Source of the DNA: Chryseobacterium potabilaquae
GTDB taxonomy: Bacteria > Bacteroidota > Bacteroidia > Flavobacteriales > Weeksellaceae
Direction: 5' to 3'
Length of the DNA: 64,000 nucleotides
NCBI RefSeq assembly: GCF_902728265.1
Contig: NZ_CACVBR010000015.1
Coordinates: 20,315-84,314, forward strand
The notes under the pieces: generated by a model
Database searches by the model: none
The model's input: only the letters and a program-made list of their open reading frames with translations
What the model was told of the DNA's origin: nothing
Made by a program: the position numbers and the translations under genes
Shown here: positions 9,440-18,339 of the stretch, one piece after another
How positions within the stretch are numbered: the stretch's first letter is position 1
How the letters are laid out: each line of letters opens with the position of its first letter

Positions 9440-11041
9440 ATGAAAAAACTAAAGTTGTTTTCATTAATAGCATTAAGTTCTACACTTGCATTAACCAGCT
9501 GTGGAGGGTCAGGTACCAGAAAAGGAGGTGGTACTAAAAAATTTGTCAGTAAGACAGGTTGGAAACCAAACGAAAAACAAGGTTGGTTTTTTGCAGGAAA
9601 GCAACAAAAGCAGAAAGGTTGGCCGGGGATGGTATATGTAGAAGGTGGGACTTTTACAATGGGATTAGTGAAAGATGATGTAATGCACGATTGGAATAAC
9701 TCTCCTCGCAGAATGCAGGTAAGTTCTTTCTTTATCGGTGAAACTGAGATTACTAATTATGAATACCGTGAATACCTGACATGGTTGAAATATGTATTTC
9801 CTCCAAGTGATCCTAGTTTTAGAGAAATCTATAACGGTGCATTACCAGATACCTTATTATGGGATAACAAGCTATCTAGAAACGATTATAATGAAACGTA
9901 TTTCCGGTCTCCTGAATTTGACTACTATCCTGTAGTTGGGGTTTCATGGACACAAGCTAATAGATATTGCGAATGGTTAACTGACAGAGCTAATGAAAAG
10001 GCTTTGATGCAATCAGGAGTTATCGCAAAGGATCTATATATGAATGAATCAAATAATCAAGGAGGTACAGCCTTCAATATGGATAAATTCAAATCTAACG
10101 ATCCGGAGATACAAGGATATATTAACGAAAAAAGAATGCAGCAAAAAATTGGTATGAAAACAACCAATCAAAGACTTCTTGCTGCAAACAGAGCGCCTAA
10201 TGCTGCTATGGTTCAGAAATTTCGACTTCCTACTGAAGTAGAATGGGAATATGCGGCTTTAGGAATGGCGAAAAATAGAGAGTATAACCAATATTTAGGT
10301 AAAAAGCCTGAAATTGAAAGATTAAGAGGTACTAAAGGAAGAGATAAAGGAATGTTCCTTGAAAACTTCAAAATGGGAAGAGGAGATTATTCCGGGCTTC
10401 CAGGTTGGAAGAATGATGGTTCTGCAAGAACTTCAGATGTAAGAGACTATCCATCTAACGATTTAGGAATCTATGGAATGTATGGAAATGTTGCAGAATG
10501 GACAGCAGATGTGTACAGACCTATCATTGATGAAGACTTTAGTGATTTCAATTATTATAGAGGGAATATGCCTCAGGCTATTGTGAAAAATGGAGATGGT
10601 ACCTATAAAATGATTGATGATAGTAACATTAAGTATGATACTTTGGCTGATGGAAGATTGGTATACAAGAACTTACCTGGTCAATTTGAAAGAGAGACTA
10701 TAGCAGATTATAGAAACTATAGAGATGGAGATAGACAATCTTCATTGGATAGCTATAGAGGTTCAGACTCTGCAGCGGCTTACAATATGTATAACTCTCC
10801 ACAAACTCGGTTTATCGTAGATGCAGGAGGTAGAGTAGTTTTACAAAAAGACTCTAAAGAAAGAACATCTTCAATTACTAATGAAATTAGAGTTGTTAAA
10901 GGAGGTTCTTGGCAAGATACGGCTTATTGGTTAGATCCGGGACAAAGAAGATATAAAGGTCAAGGAAAAGCTGCTGGATGGATTGGGTTCCGTGTGGCGC
11001 AAGATGCTAGAGCAAACGATAAAAATAGAACAAGAAGATAA
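9440..11041 (+). CDS. gldJ: Gliding motility lipoprotein GldJ
   Basis: GldJ is an outer-membrane lipoprotein needed for gliding and for stability of GldK and the type IX secretion machinery. I start at the ATG at 9440: it gives a compact lipoprotein signal (MKKLKLFSLIALSSTLALTSC) with lipobox LTSC, while the upstream in-frame start at 9419 only adds seven residues. The mature part is a formylglycine-generating-enzyme/SUMF1-like domain, with MVYVEGGTFTMG near the N-terminus, LPTEVEWEYAA in the middle, YGMYGNVAEWTADVY, and VVKGGSWQD near the end. These proteins share the fold but are not known to be enzymes. Divergent from porU-porV and followed by murF, as in Flavobacterium. Confidence 0.95.
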   Translation: MKKLKLFSLIALSSTLALTSCGGSGTRKGGGTKKFVSKTGWKPNEKQGWFFAGKQQKQKGWPGMVYVEGGTFTMGLVKDDVMHDWNNSPRRMQVSSFFIGETEITNYEYREYLTWLKYVFPPSDPSFREIYNGALPDTLLWDNKLSRNDYNETYFRSPEFDYYPVVGVSWTQANRYCEWLTDRANEKALMQSGVIAKDLYMNESNNQGGTAFNMDKFKSNDPEIQGYINEKRMQQKIGMKTTNQRLLAANRAPNAAMVQKFRLPTEVEWEYAALGMAKNREYNQYLGKKPEIERLRGTKGRDKGMFLENFKMGRGDYSGLPGWKNDGSARTSDVRDYPSNDLGIYGMYGNVAEWTADVYRPIIDEDFSDFNYYRGNMPQAIVKNGDGTYKMIDDSNIKYDTLADGRLVYKNLPGQFERETIADYRNYRDGDRQSSLDSYRGSDSAAAYNMYNSPQTRFIVDAGGRVVLQKDSKERTSSITNEIRVVKGGSWQDTAYWLDPGQRRYKGQGKAAGWIGFRVAQDARANDKNRTRR

Positions 11042-11061
11042 TATTTCTCAAAAATATTTAT

Positions 11062-11098
11062 AAAAAACCTTCCAAAATTTTGGAAGGTTTTTTATTTT
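11062..11098 (+). terminator. Rho-independent terminator after gldJ
   Basis: A long perfect inverted repeat with core CCTTCCAAAA/TTTTGGAAGG extended by A/T tracts lies 21 bp after the gldJ stop and is followed by a T-rich run. It separates gldJ from murF, whose ATG begins only a few bases later at 11105. Confidence 0.85.
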
Positions 11099-11104
11099 TG
11101 AATT

Positions 11105-12376
11105 ATGAATATAGAACAATTTTATCCATTATTTTTACAATCAAATAAGGTAACTATTGATAGTCGAAAAATAGAAAAAAATGATATCTTTTTTGCTTTT
11201 TCTGGCGATAATTTTAATGCGGCTACATTAGCTGAAAAAGCCATTAATGAGGGGGCTTTGGCTGTGATAGTGGAACAGCAAATTTTTGAAAATAATGATA
11301 AGAATATATTCTACGTTCAGTCTACATTAACTTTTCTCCAGGAGCTCGCTATTTATCATAGAAAACAAATCAATATTCCTATAATTGGACTCACAGGAAG
11401 TAATGGAAAGACGACGACAAAAGAACTTATCCATGTTGTCCTTTCAAAAAAATTCAATGTACAATACACTTTGGGAAACCTCAATAACCATATTGGAGTT
11501 CCTTTAACTATATTATCGATTAAGAAGGAGCATGAGATGGCAGTTATTGAAATGGGAGCCAATCATCAAAAGGAAATTGAATTTCTGTGTACTATTTCTC
11601 AACCAGATATTGGATATATTACCAATTTTGGAAAAGCGCATTTAGAAGGTTTTGGAGGCTTTGAAGGAGTTATTAAAGGAAAATCTGAATTGTATGATTA
11701 TTTAAAACAGCACCATAAAACTATTCTTGTCAACGAGAACGATGCGATTCAGGTAGAGAAAATTCAAGATTATTCACCTGTTATTTCCTTTGGTAAGGAA
11801 TCTTCGGATTATCAATTTATACCTTTCACAAAAGAACATTTTGTAGGGATATTATATGACAATACTAACGTTTTATCAAAACTTACAGGAGAATATAATT
11901 TCACCAATCTTTGTGCTGCAGTGAGTCTGGGACTATACTTCAATATTGATTTTGAAAAAATAAAACAGGCGATTGAAGAGTATACTCCGACTAATATGCG
12001 TTCACAAATTGTTCAAAAAGAAGACAAAATACTCGTTTTGGATACATATAATGCTAATCCTAGCTCAATGGCGGCTTCCTTGAAAAATTTTATTACTTTT
12101 AACGGAAGCAAGACGATCATAATTGGAGATATGCTGGAGCTAGGGGAGGAGAGTATGAAGGAGCACCAAAATATTTTAAAAATGGCCCAAGATCTGGGAT
12201 TTAATGAAATAATTACGGTAGGTCAACATTTCAAAAAAGTTAACCTATTGAAAGGGGCTTTTGAAAACACAGGCGAATTAATAGAATATTTAAAACTGAA
12301 TAAAATTCAATCTGAAAATATCCTACTTAAGGCTTCAAGGGGTGTTTCTTTGGAAAAATTAATAGATTTTATCTAG
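11105..12376 (+). CDS. murF: UDP-N-acetylmuramoyl-tripeptide--D-alanyl-D-alanine ligase
   Basis: MurF adds D-Ala-D-Ala to UDP-MurNAc-tripeptide in the last cytoplasmic step of peptidoglycan precursor synthesis. The 423-residue protein has the Mur-ligase N-terminal uridine-binding region (VTIDSRKIEKNDIFFAF), the ATP-binding loop TGSNGKTTTK (97-106), the VIEMGANHQKEIEFL segment and the C-terminal domain motif LDTYNANPSSM. It is not in a dcw cluster here but next to gldJ, a common flavobacterial position. The stop overlaps the convergent NUDIX gene by 4 bp. Confidence 0.96.
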   Translation: MNIEQFYPLFLQSNKVTIDSRKIEKNDIFFAFSGDNFNAATLAEKAINEGALAVIVEQQIFENNDKNIFYVQSTLTFLQELAIYHRKQINIPIIGLTGSNGKTTTKELIHVVLSKKFNVQYTLGNLNNHIGVPLTILSIKKEHEMAVIEMGANHQKEIEFLCTISQPDIGYITNFGKAHLEGFGGFEGVIKGKSELYDYLKQHHKTILVNENDAIQVEKIQDYSPVISFGKESSDYQFIPFTKEHFVGILYDNTNVLSKLTGEYNFTNLCAAVSLGLYFNIDFEKIKQAIEEYTPTNMRSQIVQKEDKILVLDTYNANPSSMAASLKNFITFNGSKTIIIGDMLELGEESMKEHQNILKMAQDLGFNEIITVGQHFKKVNLLKGAFENTGELIEYLKLNKIQSENILLKASRGVSLEKLIDFI

Positions 12377-12981
12377 TTTTTTGTATTCCAAAAATCATTT
12401 ATAATGAGTTTAATATTTTTGAAGGTGCTTGGGAAAACTTCATTTTCAATTTGATGTTTATTTTTCCAAGCTACTTCAGTAATGCCTTCTTCTATTTGTG
12501 GTTTAGAGGTGTCTTTTCCATTGAAATTCATCTCAAACCAATAAGTGCATTTTAATATCTTTTCTCCATTCCTTTCCACATAAATGTGATAGGTGGTATT
12601 AATAAATGTAAGTAATTCAACATTTTTAAGCCCTGTTTCCTCTTCTATTTCTCTAATAGCGGACTCTTCACGAGATTCATTCTTTTCCATTTTTCCTTTA
12701 GGAAGATCCCATTTACCTAGCCTTTTGATGAAAAGAATATCTTTATTTTCATTATTGACGATACCGCCAGCTGCTTCTATAATTTTGAAAAGCTTTTGAA
12801 ATTCTGTCCATATTTCATCAATATTTTCGCCAAATACATTTAATTCCTTCACAGATGTATTTTCTAGAAGGTCTATGGCCATTTCTAAAGTTGTGAAATT
12901 TTCATAGCTAAGCTGTTTTTCTAGTTTTTCAGGCTGCTTAGATAGTAATAATTTTTTTTCGTTCACAAAAACTTTATACAT
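12373..12981 (-). CDS. NUDIX hydrolase
   Basis: A 202-residue NUDIX pyrophosphohydrolase. The Nudix box is complete at residues 96-118 and fits GX5EX7REUXEEXGU exactly (G96, E102, R110, E111, E114, E115, G117), so it should bind metal and cleave an X-linked nucleoside diphosphate. The substrate is not evident. An N-terminal region of about 70 residues precedes the NUDIX fold, as in other flavobacterial homologues. It is divergent from the SRPBCC gene, with only 36 bp between the starts, and ends convergently with murF. Confidence 0.9.
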   Translation of the reverse strand: MYKVFVNEKKLLLSKQPEKLEKQLSYENFTTLEMAIDLLENTSVKELNVFGENIDEIWTEFQKLFKIIEAAGGIVNNENKDILFIKRLGKWDLPKGKMEKNESREESAIREIEEETGLKNVELLTFINTTYHIYVERNGEKILKCTYWFEMNFNGKDTSKPQIEEGITEVAWKNKHQIENEVFPSTFKNIKLIINDFWNTKN

Positions 12982-13017
12982 TTGTAAGAATTAAGAATTT
13001 AAATACAAAAATAAAAA

Positions 13018-13407
13018 ATGAATTTAGAAGGACGAAAGATTATTGTCAATAAATCATCCAAAGAACTAACCGAGTTATTGAAATCTCCTGAAAATTATAA
13101 AGATTTTATGCCGGATGGTCTCCAAAAATTTGAAATAAGAGACAATGGGTTTAAATTTGGATTGCAAGGAATGCCAGAGATCGCTTTAAAAATAGATGAA
13201 GTAAATGATCAAAAAGCTATTTTAAAGTCAGCAAGTTCTAGTTTAGATTTTTCTCTAACAGCAACATTGAATCCAATTAATGAAAATCAAACGGAAGTGC
13301 AGATGCTTTTTGAAGGTAAGTTTAATCCTTTTATCAAAATGATGGTAGAAAAGCCTTTACAAAACTTCATCAATACATTGACAGATAAGATAGAAGCTTA
13401 CAAATAA
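13018..13407 (+). CDS. SRPBCC-fold protein
   Basis: A 129-residue soluble protein with no signal peptide. The pattern (INKSSKELTELLKSPENYKDFMPD... then FEGKFNPFIKMMVEKPLQNFINTLTDKIE) is that of START/SRPBCC-like polyketide-cyclase-fold proteins. These have a deep ligand cavity closed by a long C-terminal helix. The ligand is unknown. It is divergent from the NUDIX gene and followed by a strong bidirectional terminator shared with anmK. Confidence 0.75.
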   Translation: MNLEGRKIIVNKSSKELTELLKSPENYKDFMPDGLQKFEIRDNGFKFGLQGMPEIALKIDEVNDQKAILKSASSSLDFSLTATLNPINENQTEVQMLFEGKFNPFIKMMVEKPLQNFINTLTDKIEAYK

Positions 13408-13433
13408 AACCTTCAATATTGAAGGTTTTTTTT
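13406..13433. terminator. Bidirectional terminator between SRPBCC gene and anmK
   Basis: AAAACCTTCAAT/ATTGAAGGTTTT is a perfect 24-bp palindrome, with A and T tracts on either side. It sits between two convergent genes and can serve both. The ACCTTC/GAAGGT core resembles the gldJ terminator. Confidence 0.85.
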
Positions 13434-14475
13434 ATGCTATAATTCCAGAACTGTGGTCTCGTGCACTGCCCGTCGCAGATGCTAGGACGTTGATCTCTTG
13501 ATTAAAACGTAAAATACCCATAAAAGCAAATATCAAGGCTTCTTTATAGTCTATAATCTGACTTTCGGGGATGACAATTTCTCCTGTTGTTTTACTCTTT
13601 ATTTTTTCAATAAGATATTGATTATAGGTTCCTCCTCCTGTAAAAAGAATGTTTTTTAATGTATATTGATTGATAACATTTGAAATCTGTTGGGCAATAT
13701 GTTCTGTAAAAGTTGCTAGTATATCAAGCGTTGCAAAGCTATTAAATAAAGGAAATATGTTTTTATGGCACCATTCAACTCCTAATGATTTCGGATGACT
13801 TTTGTTATAGAAATCTAATGAATTGAGGGTGTGTAATAATTCATTATTTATTTTACCTTCCTTTGCCAGATCTCCATTTTTATCAAAGTCTTTATTGAAC
13901 TTTTGTGCTAATTTATTTAAAACAATATTGACAGGAACAATATCAAAAGCGATACGTTCATTATTTACTTTTAGAGAAATATTAGAAAAGCCCCCTAGAT
14001 TAAGACATGCATCGTATTCTGAAAAAAGGAGTTCATCACCTATTGGAACCAGTGGAGCACCATTTCCTCCCATTAAAACATCCTGAGTACGGAAATCATA
14101 AATGGTGGGCAGATTGGTTGCAATTTTGATGGCTCTTCCGTCTCCAATTTGTAGGGTGAATTTTTTGTGAGGTTGATGGAAGATAGTGTGGCCATGAGAG
14201 GAAATAAGACTGATATCTTTTATATCATATTGATGAATAAAATTATCTACTAATTTTCCTAAATAAAAACCATATTCTGAGTTTAATTCTAATAACTGTT
14301 CTGTATTAGCATATATAGCATTTTTGAGCTTATCTTCCCACTCTTTAGGATAGGAAATGGTTTCAGCTTTTATGATTTGAAAACTCCATTGGTCTTTTCT
14401 CTGGAACTTTGCTAAACAGATATCCAATCCGTCTAAGCTTGTTCCAGACATAAGTCCGATAGCATGTATGGTCAT
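13432..14475 (-). CDS. anmK: Anhydro-N-acetylmuramic acid kinase
   Basis: AnmK opens and phosphorylates 1,6-anhydro-MurNAc to MurNAc-6-phosphate during recycling of cell-wall fragments. The 347-residue protein begins MTIHAIGLMSGTSLDGLDICL, the signature of the family. It continues with SSHGHTIFHQPH, TIYDFRTQDVLMGGNGAPLVP (catalytic Asp region) and LFTGGGTYNQYL, as expected for the ASKHA ATPase fold. Length is slightly shorter than the E. coli enzyme but typical for Bacteroidota. It follows lptC by 5 bp, so the two are probably co-transcribed. Confidence 0.95.
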   Translation of the reverse strand: MTIHAIGLMSGTSLDGLDICLAKFQRKDQWSFQIIKAETISYPKEWEDKLKNAIYANTEQLLELNSEYGFYLGKLVDNFIHQYDIKDISLISSHGHTIFHQPHKKFTLQIGDGRAIKIATNLPTIYDFRTQDVLMGGNGAPLVPIGDELLFSEYDACLNLGGFSNISLKVNNERIAFDIVPVNIVLNKLAQKFNKDFDKNGDLAKEGKINNELLHTLNSLDFYNKSHPKSLGVEWCHKNIFPLFNSFATLDILATFTEHIAQQISNVINQYTLKNILFTGGGTYNQYLIEKIKSKTTGEIVIPESQIIDYKEALIFAFMGILRFNQEINVLASATGSARDHSSGIIA

Positions 14476-14480
14476 ATTTT

Positions 14481-15074
14481 TTATTGTTTAGACTGAGAAA
14501 TTTTTGCAGTACTAAAATCTCCTGTATTTTTATAAAAAGTATATTCGGAAAAATCATCCTTAGCGGTCATTCCGTTCGCTCCAATAAGAGTGGAGCCATC
14601 TTCCATTGTTACATACACTGTATCTCGTGTATATATACGCTTTTTTTTCTGATCCCAATAAATACTTTGCATAGCAAATCTTTGGCCTTCATTGGTGGTA
14701 ATTCTTACATCACCTTTTGCCTCATAGAATTTCTTATATTCAAAAATTCGGGCATATTTTGCACTTAGTTTTCCGGGAATTTTAGGTTTTTTCTTATCAA
14801 AGAATTCTATATTAATTCCTTTTCTAGCTACAATGTAAGGACTATCTATTAATTCGTATTTTTCAATGATACGAGCTTTGGCTCTTAGGGTAACAAATCC
14901 TGAGTCTCTTTGAATAATATTAGCATTATTGATAATTTGTGAAGGAAAATTTTTACTTTGGTTCTTTCCTGCTTTTGTAAGATCTTCTTCACAGGCTGTA
15001 AACATAAAAAATATAGCACAACTAAAAAGGTATGCTATATTTTTTTTTAATGGTATGTTTTTGAACAAGATCAT
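14481..15074 (-). CDS. lptC: LPS export protein LptC (lipoprotein form)
   Basis: LptC is the periplasmic bridge component that passes lipopolysaccharide from LptB2FG to LptA. This 197-residue version has a lipoprotein-type signal with lipobox FTAC (Cys28) instead of the single transmembrane helix of E. coli LptC, as is usual in Flavobacteriia. The remainder has the LptC/OstA beta-jellyroll pattern: SGFVTLRAKARIIEKYE, FFDKKKPKIPGKLSAKYARIFE, YEAKGDVRITTNEGQRFAMQSIYWD, VYVTMEDGSTLIGANGMTA. It is between an outer-membrane protein gene (2 bp away) and anmK. Confidence 0.85.
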   Translation of the reverse strand: MILFKNIPLKKNIAYLFSCAIFFMFTACEEDLTKAGKNQSKNFPSQIINNANIIQRDSGFVTLRAKARIIEKYELIDSPYIVARKGINIEFFDKKKPKIPGKLSAKYARIFEYKKFYEAKGDVRITTNEGQRFAMQSIYWDQKKKRIYTRDTVYVTMEDGSTLIGANGMTAKDDFSEYTFYKNTGDFSTAKISQSKQ

Positions 15075-15076
15075 TT

Positions 15077-16363
15077 TTAGTTATATAAAGATTTTCTAAA
15101 CCATTTATCGGCAAAGTTAAATCCAACTTTTAGGTTTATAAAATTTTGGTTGATCAGATTATTCTTAAGAGTTCCTCTTTTTCCTGCTTCGATACCAATT
15201 TCTAACCCGCTCATTCTTGTAATACTGCTATTTTTGAATGGAAGCATTACCCCTGCAGAAATTCCCATTTTGTTGATGTTTGTTCCTCCAATTTGTAGAC
15301 TTCCTTTTTCGTAGAATGCACCATATCTATATACAACTCTTGAAAAATAGTTTCTAAAGTTGTTATAATTAGGTAAATACCAGCCTCCTGCAGAGATTCT
15401 ATATGAATCTTGTAGATCGAGTTTATTACCAAAATAGGTGATGCTTTCTCCTTTTTTATAATCGATTTGACCAGATAAAAACCATTTATTCTCTTCTCCA
15501 TATCCTACCCCTAATGAGGCTTGTAATGGTAGCAGGTTTTTAGAGCTTGTACTCTTTTGGTCAATAATACTTTCATAGCTTTTTACAGTTCCTGCTAAAT
15601 CAGAGTAAAAGTAGGTACTATTTGTATATTCTGTAACCATATTACTGGTATTACCAAAAGTTGCTGTAGCACCTATTGTGAGTTTTCTATCTGTACGTGA
15701 ATTTAGTTTTTGATAGCTGGTTCCTAATGTGAAATTAAAGTTCTTGATACTATTTTTTGTTTCATATCCATTGATTAACTCAGCATTGGGAAGTGCTAAT
15801 TCGTTGGTATCGAATAGATTTCCAAAATAATAATTTCCTTTTAATCCCAATGAAAATTGATCCGTTACTTTATAAGATACGGCAATCTGTGCTATATTTA
15901 AGGTTCCACTTCCTTTGAATCTATTGGATCTAATAATAGTTCCATCAGATGCTGTTTCTGTGTTAATAACATCATAGCTTTTTGAGCTATAAGGTTGATA
16001 AGCAAGTCCCATTTTTATTTTAGAAGAAATAGGAAATGCTAATGCTATATTCGATAGATAGGTAGAATGTTTTGTCGACTTAGTATCTTTATAGTTGGTT
16101 TTGAAATAATTATTTTCATTGGTGGCTTCCAGTCTTATACTAGTAAGTTCAAAGTTTGCATTGTTTGCGGGATTAGCAAAATTAAAGCTGCTGGTAAAGT
16201 CACTTATAAAAGCGGTAGATATACCACCCATTGAGGATGTCTCAATCGTATTATCAAATTTTTGATCCCCAATTCCATAAGTTGCATAAGGAGAGTTACT
16301 TAAACTCTGTGCGTTTAGGAAATAGCCAACCGATATAAATGATACTACAAAGATTTTTTTCAT
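15077..16363 (-). CDS. Outer-membrane beta-barrel protein, unknown function
   Basis: A 428-residue exported protein with signal peptide MKKIFVVSFISVGYFLNAQ and a mature part made of alternating short beta strands with aromatic ends. The start SPYATYGIGDQKFDNTIETSSMGGIST resembles FadL/PorV-like barrels of Bacteroidota. It does not carry the PorV hallmark. The gene is 2 bp upstream of lptC on the same strand, so a role in outer-membrane biogenesis is possible from context only. No catalytic motif is visible. Confidence 0.7.
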   Translation of the reverse strand: MKKIFVVSFISVGYFLNAQSLSNSPYATYGIGDQKFDNTIETSSMGGISTAFISDFTSSFNFANPANNANFELTSIRLEATNENNYFKTNYKDTKSTKHSTYLSNIALAFPISSKIKMGLAYQPYSSKSYDVINTETASDGTIIRSNRFKGSGTLNIAQIAVSYKVTDQFSLGLKGNYYFGNLFDTNELALPNAELINGYETKNSIKNFNFTLGTSYQKLNSRTDRKLTIGATATFGNTSNMVTEYTNSTYFYSDLAGTVKSYESIIDQKSTSSKNLLPLQASLGVGYGEENKWFLSGQIDYKKGESITYFGNKLDLQDSYRISAGGWYLPNYNNFRNYFSRVVYRYGAFYEKGSLQIGGTNINKMGISAGVMLPFKNSSITRMSGLEIGIEAGKRGTLKNNLINQNFINLKVGFNFADKWFRKSLYN

Positions 16364-16558
16364 TCTTTATTTTTAATAACAATGCGCAAATATCTTAAAT
16401 ATTAATGAATTGTAAAAATTTCATGAGGTTAAAGTTTGTTAAGGATGATATCCGTTCAGTAATGATAAATCCACTTTTTAGTCAATTTTCAATTATTTTC
16501 TTTTTTTGCCTATTAATTTGTATGATAAAATAATTAATTGATGATATAATTGCAAATT

Positions 16559-16585
16559 AATTAATGAAAACTATAGTCATTAATT
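16559..16585. repeat. Inverted repeat upstream of holB
   Basis: AATTAATGA and TCATTAATT form perfect 9-bp arms separated by AAACTATAG. It lies 67 bp before the holB start in a 288-bp spacer between divergent genes. It could be an operator; AT richness makes chance occurrence possible. Confidence 0.4.
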
Positions 16586-16639
16586 TACCAACTTGCTTAC
16601 AATTCAAAAATTTTACAGATGATTGTTCTGTAGATTTTT

Positions 16640-16647
16640 TATCTTTG
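16640..16647 (+). promoter_or_regulatory. -7 promoter element for holB
   Basis: TATCTTTG matches the flavobacterial -7 consensus TAnnTTTG and lies 5 bp before the holB ATG at 16652, implying a very short or leaderless transcript. No well-spaced -33 TTG is visible, so the promoter call is tentative. Confidence 0.45.
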
Positions 16648-16651
16648 AGAC

Positions 16652-17767
16652 ATGAATTGGGAGAATATTGTAGGACAGGCTTATTTGAAAAAACTTTTAC
16701 AAGAAAGTATATCAGAAAATAGGATAAGCCATGCTCAACTTTTTGTGGGAAAAGAAGGATATGGAACTTTTCCTATGGTATTGGCATATGCAAGAGAAAT
16801 CTTAAGTCAAGAGAATGATCATGCTGCTTCAAAAGTGGAGCACTTGAATCATTTGGATCTCCATTTTAGTTTTCCGGTTTTTACGGATAATAAAAATTCT
16901 TTAAGTAAAAATAAGTTTGATGAGTTCCGAGAGATGATGATGGCTTCTCCTTATGCAAGTTATGATGATTGGACCACATTTTTGGAGTCAGAAAACAAAC
17001 AGCTTTTTATTTCTGCGGATGAAATCGATGATCAAAATCAAAAGTTTTCTTTAAAAAGTTTTGAAGGGGGAACTAAGATTTTAATTGTTTGGAGAGCTGA
17101 TAAAATGAATGTTGCAGCATCCAATAAGTTTTTGAAATTTTTAGAAGAGCCGCCTGCTAAAACGGTTATTCTGTTGACCGCTGAAAATACCAATGACATT
17201 CTTCCCACAATTCTTTCCAGAACACAGATTGTTGAGCTTACTAGAATTAATGACGAGGATTTAACTCTATATTTGAAAAAGAATAGTTCCGCTTCGGATG
17301 ATAAAATAAAAGAAATAGTTCATGAAGCTCAAGGAGATCTCAATGATGCAATCAAGCTTTTGAAATCAACCAATAAAAATGAAGAGTTTGAAAGATTATT
17401 TGTTCAATGGGTAAGAGATGCTTTTATGGTTAAAAAGAAACCTGAATTTCTTAAAAGTATTATTTTTTGGGCGAGAGAGATTGCAGGATGGAATAGAGAG
17501 AAACAGAAGAATTTTTTGAATTATAGCTCGGAAATTTTTAGACTCGCTTTGCTTCAAAATTATCAATCTACTGATTTGGTCTATAAAAAAATTAATGCCA
17601 ATGGATTTAATTGGGTGGGATTTTCTCAGTTTATCAGTGGGGCTAATATTGAAAATATTTTAGAAGAGATTAATACCGCTGATTTACATCTGACCCGAAA
17701 TGGAAATCCTAAGATTGTATGGACTGATTTAGGAATTAAATTATCAAGATATATTCATAAAAGCTAA
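16652..17767 (+). CDS. holB: DNA polymerase III delta' subunit
   Basis: Clamp-loader subunit that helps place the beta clamp on DNA. The 371-residue protein starts MNWENIVGQAYLKKLLQESI and has the AAA+ pattern NRISHAQLFVGKEGYGTFPMVLAYA. The P-loop lysine is missing, as expected for delta', which does not hydrolyse ATP. Further motifs are KILIVWRADKMNVAASNKFLKFLEEPP (sensor and SRC-like region) and ILSRTQIV. The C-terminal collar domain is divergent, as in other Bacteroidota. It stands alone between divergent and convergent neighbours. Confidence 0.9.
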   Translation: MNWENIVGQAYLKKLLQESISENRISHAQLFVGKEGYGTFPMVLAYAREILSQENDHAASKVEHLNHLDLHFSFPVFTDNKNSLSKNKFDEFREMMMASPYASYDDWTTFLESENKQLFISADEIDDQNQKFSLKSFEGGTKILIVWRADKMNVAASNKFLKFLEEPPAKTVILLTAENTNDILPTILSRTQIVELTRINDEDLTLYLKKNSSASDDKIKEIVHEAQGDLNDAIKLLKSTNKNEEFERLFVQWVRDAFMVKKKPEFLKSIIFWAREIAGWNREKQKNFLNYSSEIFRLALLQNYQSTDLVYKKINANGFNWVGFSQFISGANIENILEEINTADLHLTRNGNPKIVWTDLGIKLSRYIHKS

Positions 17768-17825
17768 GACTTGCAAATACGGCAAGCCTTAACTCATTAT
17801 TAAACTTATTTTAGAAAATTTTTTT

Positions 17826-18335
17826 TCATTGTAATAATGCAATGGCTTCTGTGTTGCCTTGCAATGTCGCGTGCTCTAAAGCAGTTTTTCCTCTATTATC
17901 TTTAATGTTTTTATCAGCACCATTCTCAATCAATAATTTAATCATTTCTGATTTACCAAAAACAGCGGCAAAGATAAGTGAAGTTGCTTCATTATAATTC
18001 TTAATATTAGGATTTGCCTTATAAGAAAGAAGTAATTGAGCCATTTCCGGATATCCTTTAAATATTGCTCCCATTAATGCTGTGTTTCCATTATTATCTT
18101 GGGAATCAGGATTCGCGCCATTTTCTAAAAGCCATTTTGCAGCTTTATCACTATTGTTGTAGACTGCTAAAATTAACGGGGTATAGCCTTGATCGTTTTT
18201 ATTGTTTATTTCTGACTTAAACTTTGTAAGCTCAGTTACATCATTTGATCTTGCATAAGAAAAAATATCTTGCCCTTTTAGCTGGTTTATGGATAATGCT
18301 AATAATACCCATATTAGAGATAGAGAAGTTTTCAT
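17826..18335 (-). CDS. Exported ankyrin-repeat protein (AnkB-like)
   Basis: A 169-residue protein with a signal peptide (MKTSLSLIWVLLALSINQLKG) followed by about four ankyrin repeats. Examples are QGYTPLILAVYNNSDKAAKWLLENGANPD, NGNTALMGAIFKGYPEMAQLLLSY and RGKTALEHATLQGNTEAIALL. It follows the catalase gene by 4 bp. Catalase-ankyrin pairs are known, for example katB-ankB of Pseudomonas aeruginosa, where the ankyrin protein supports catalase activity in the periplasm. A similar partner role is inferred here from the signal peptides on both proteins and the tight linkage. Confidence 0.85.
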   Translation of the reverse strand: MKTSLSLIWVLLALSINQLKGQDIFSYARSNDVTELTKFKSEINNKNDQGYTPLILAVYNNSDKAAKWLLENGANPDSQDNNGNTALMGAIFKGYPEMAQLLLSYKANPNIKNYNEATSLIFAAVFGKSEMIKLLIENGADKNIKDNRGKTALEHATLQGNTEAIALLQ

Positions 18336-18339
18336 ACGG

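Noticed and set aside
17768..17800. Terminator after holB (CTTGC/GCAAG)
   Set aside because: A short stem exists, but no T run follows on either strand, so it cannot be called a terminator with confidence.
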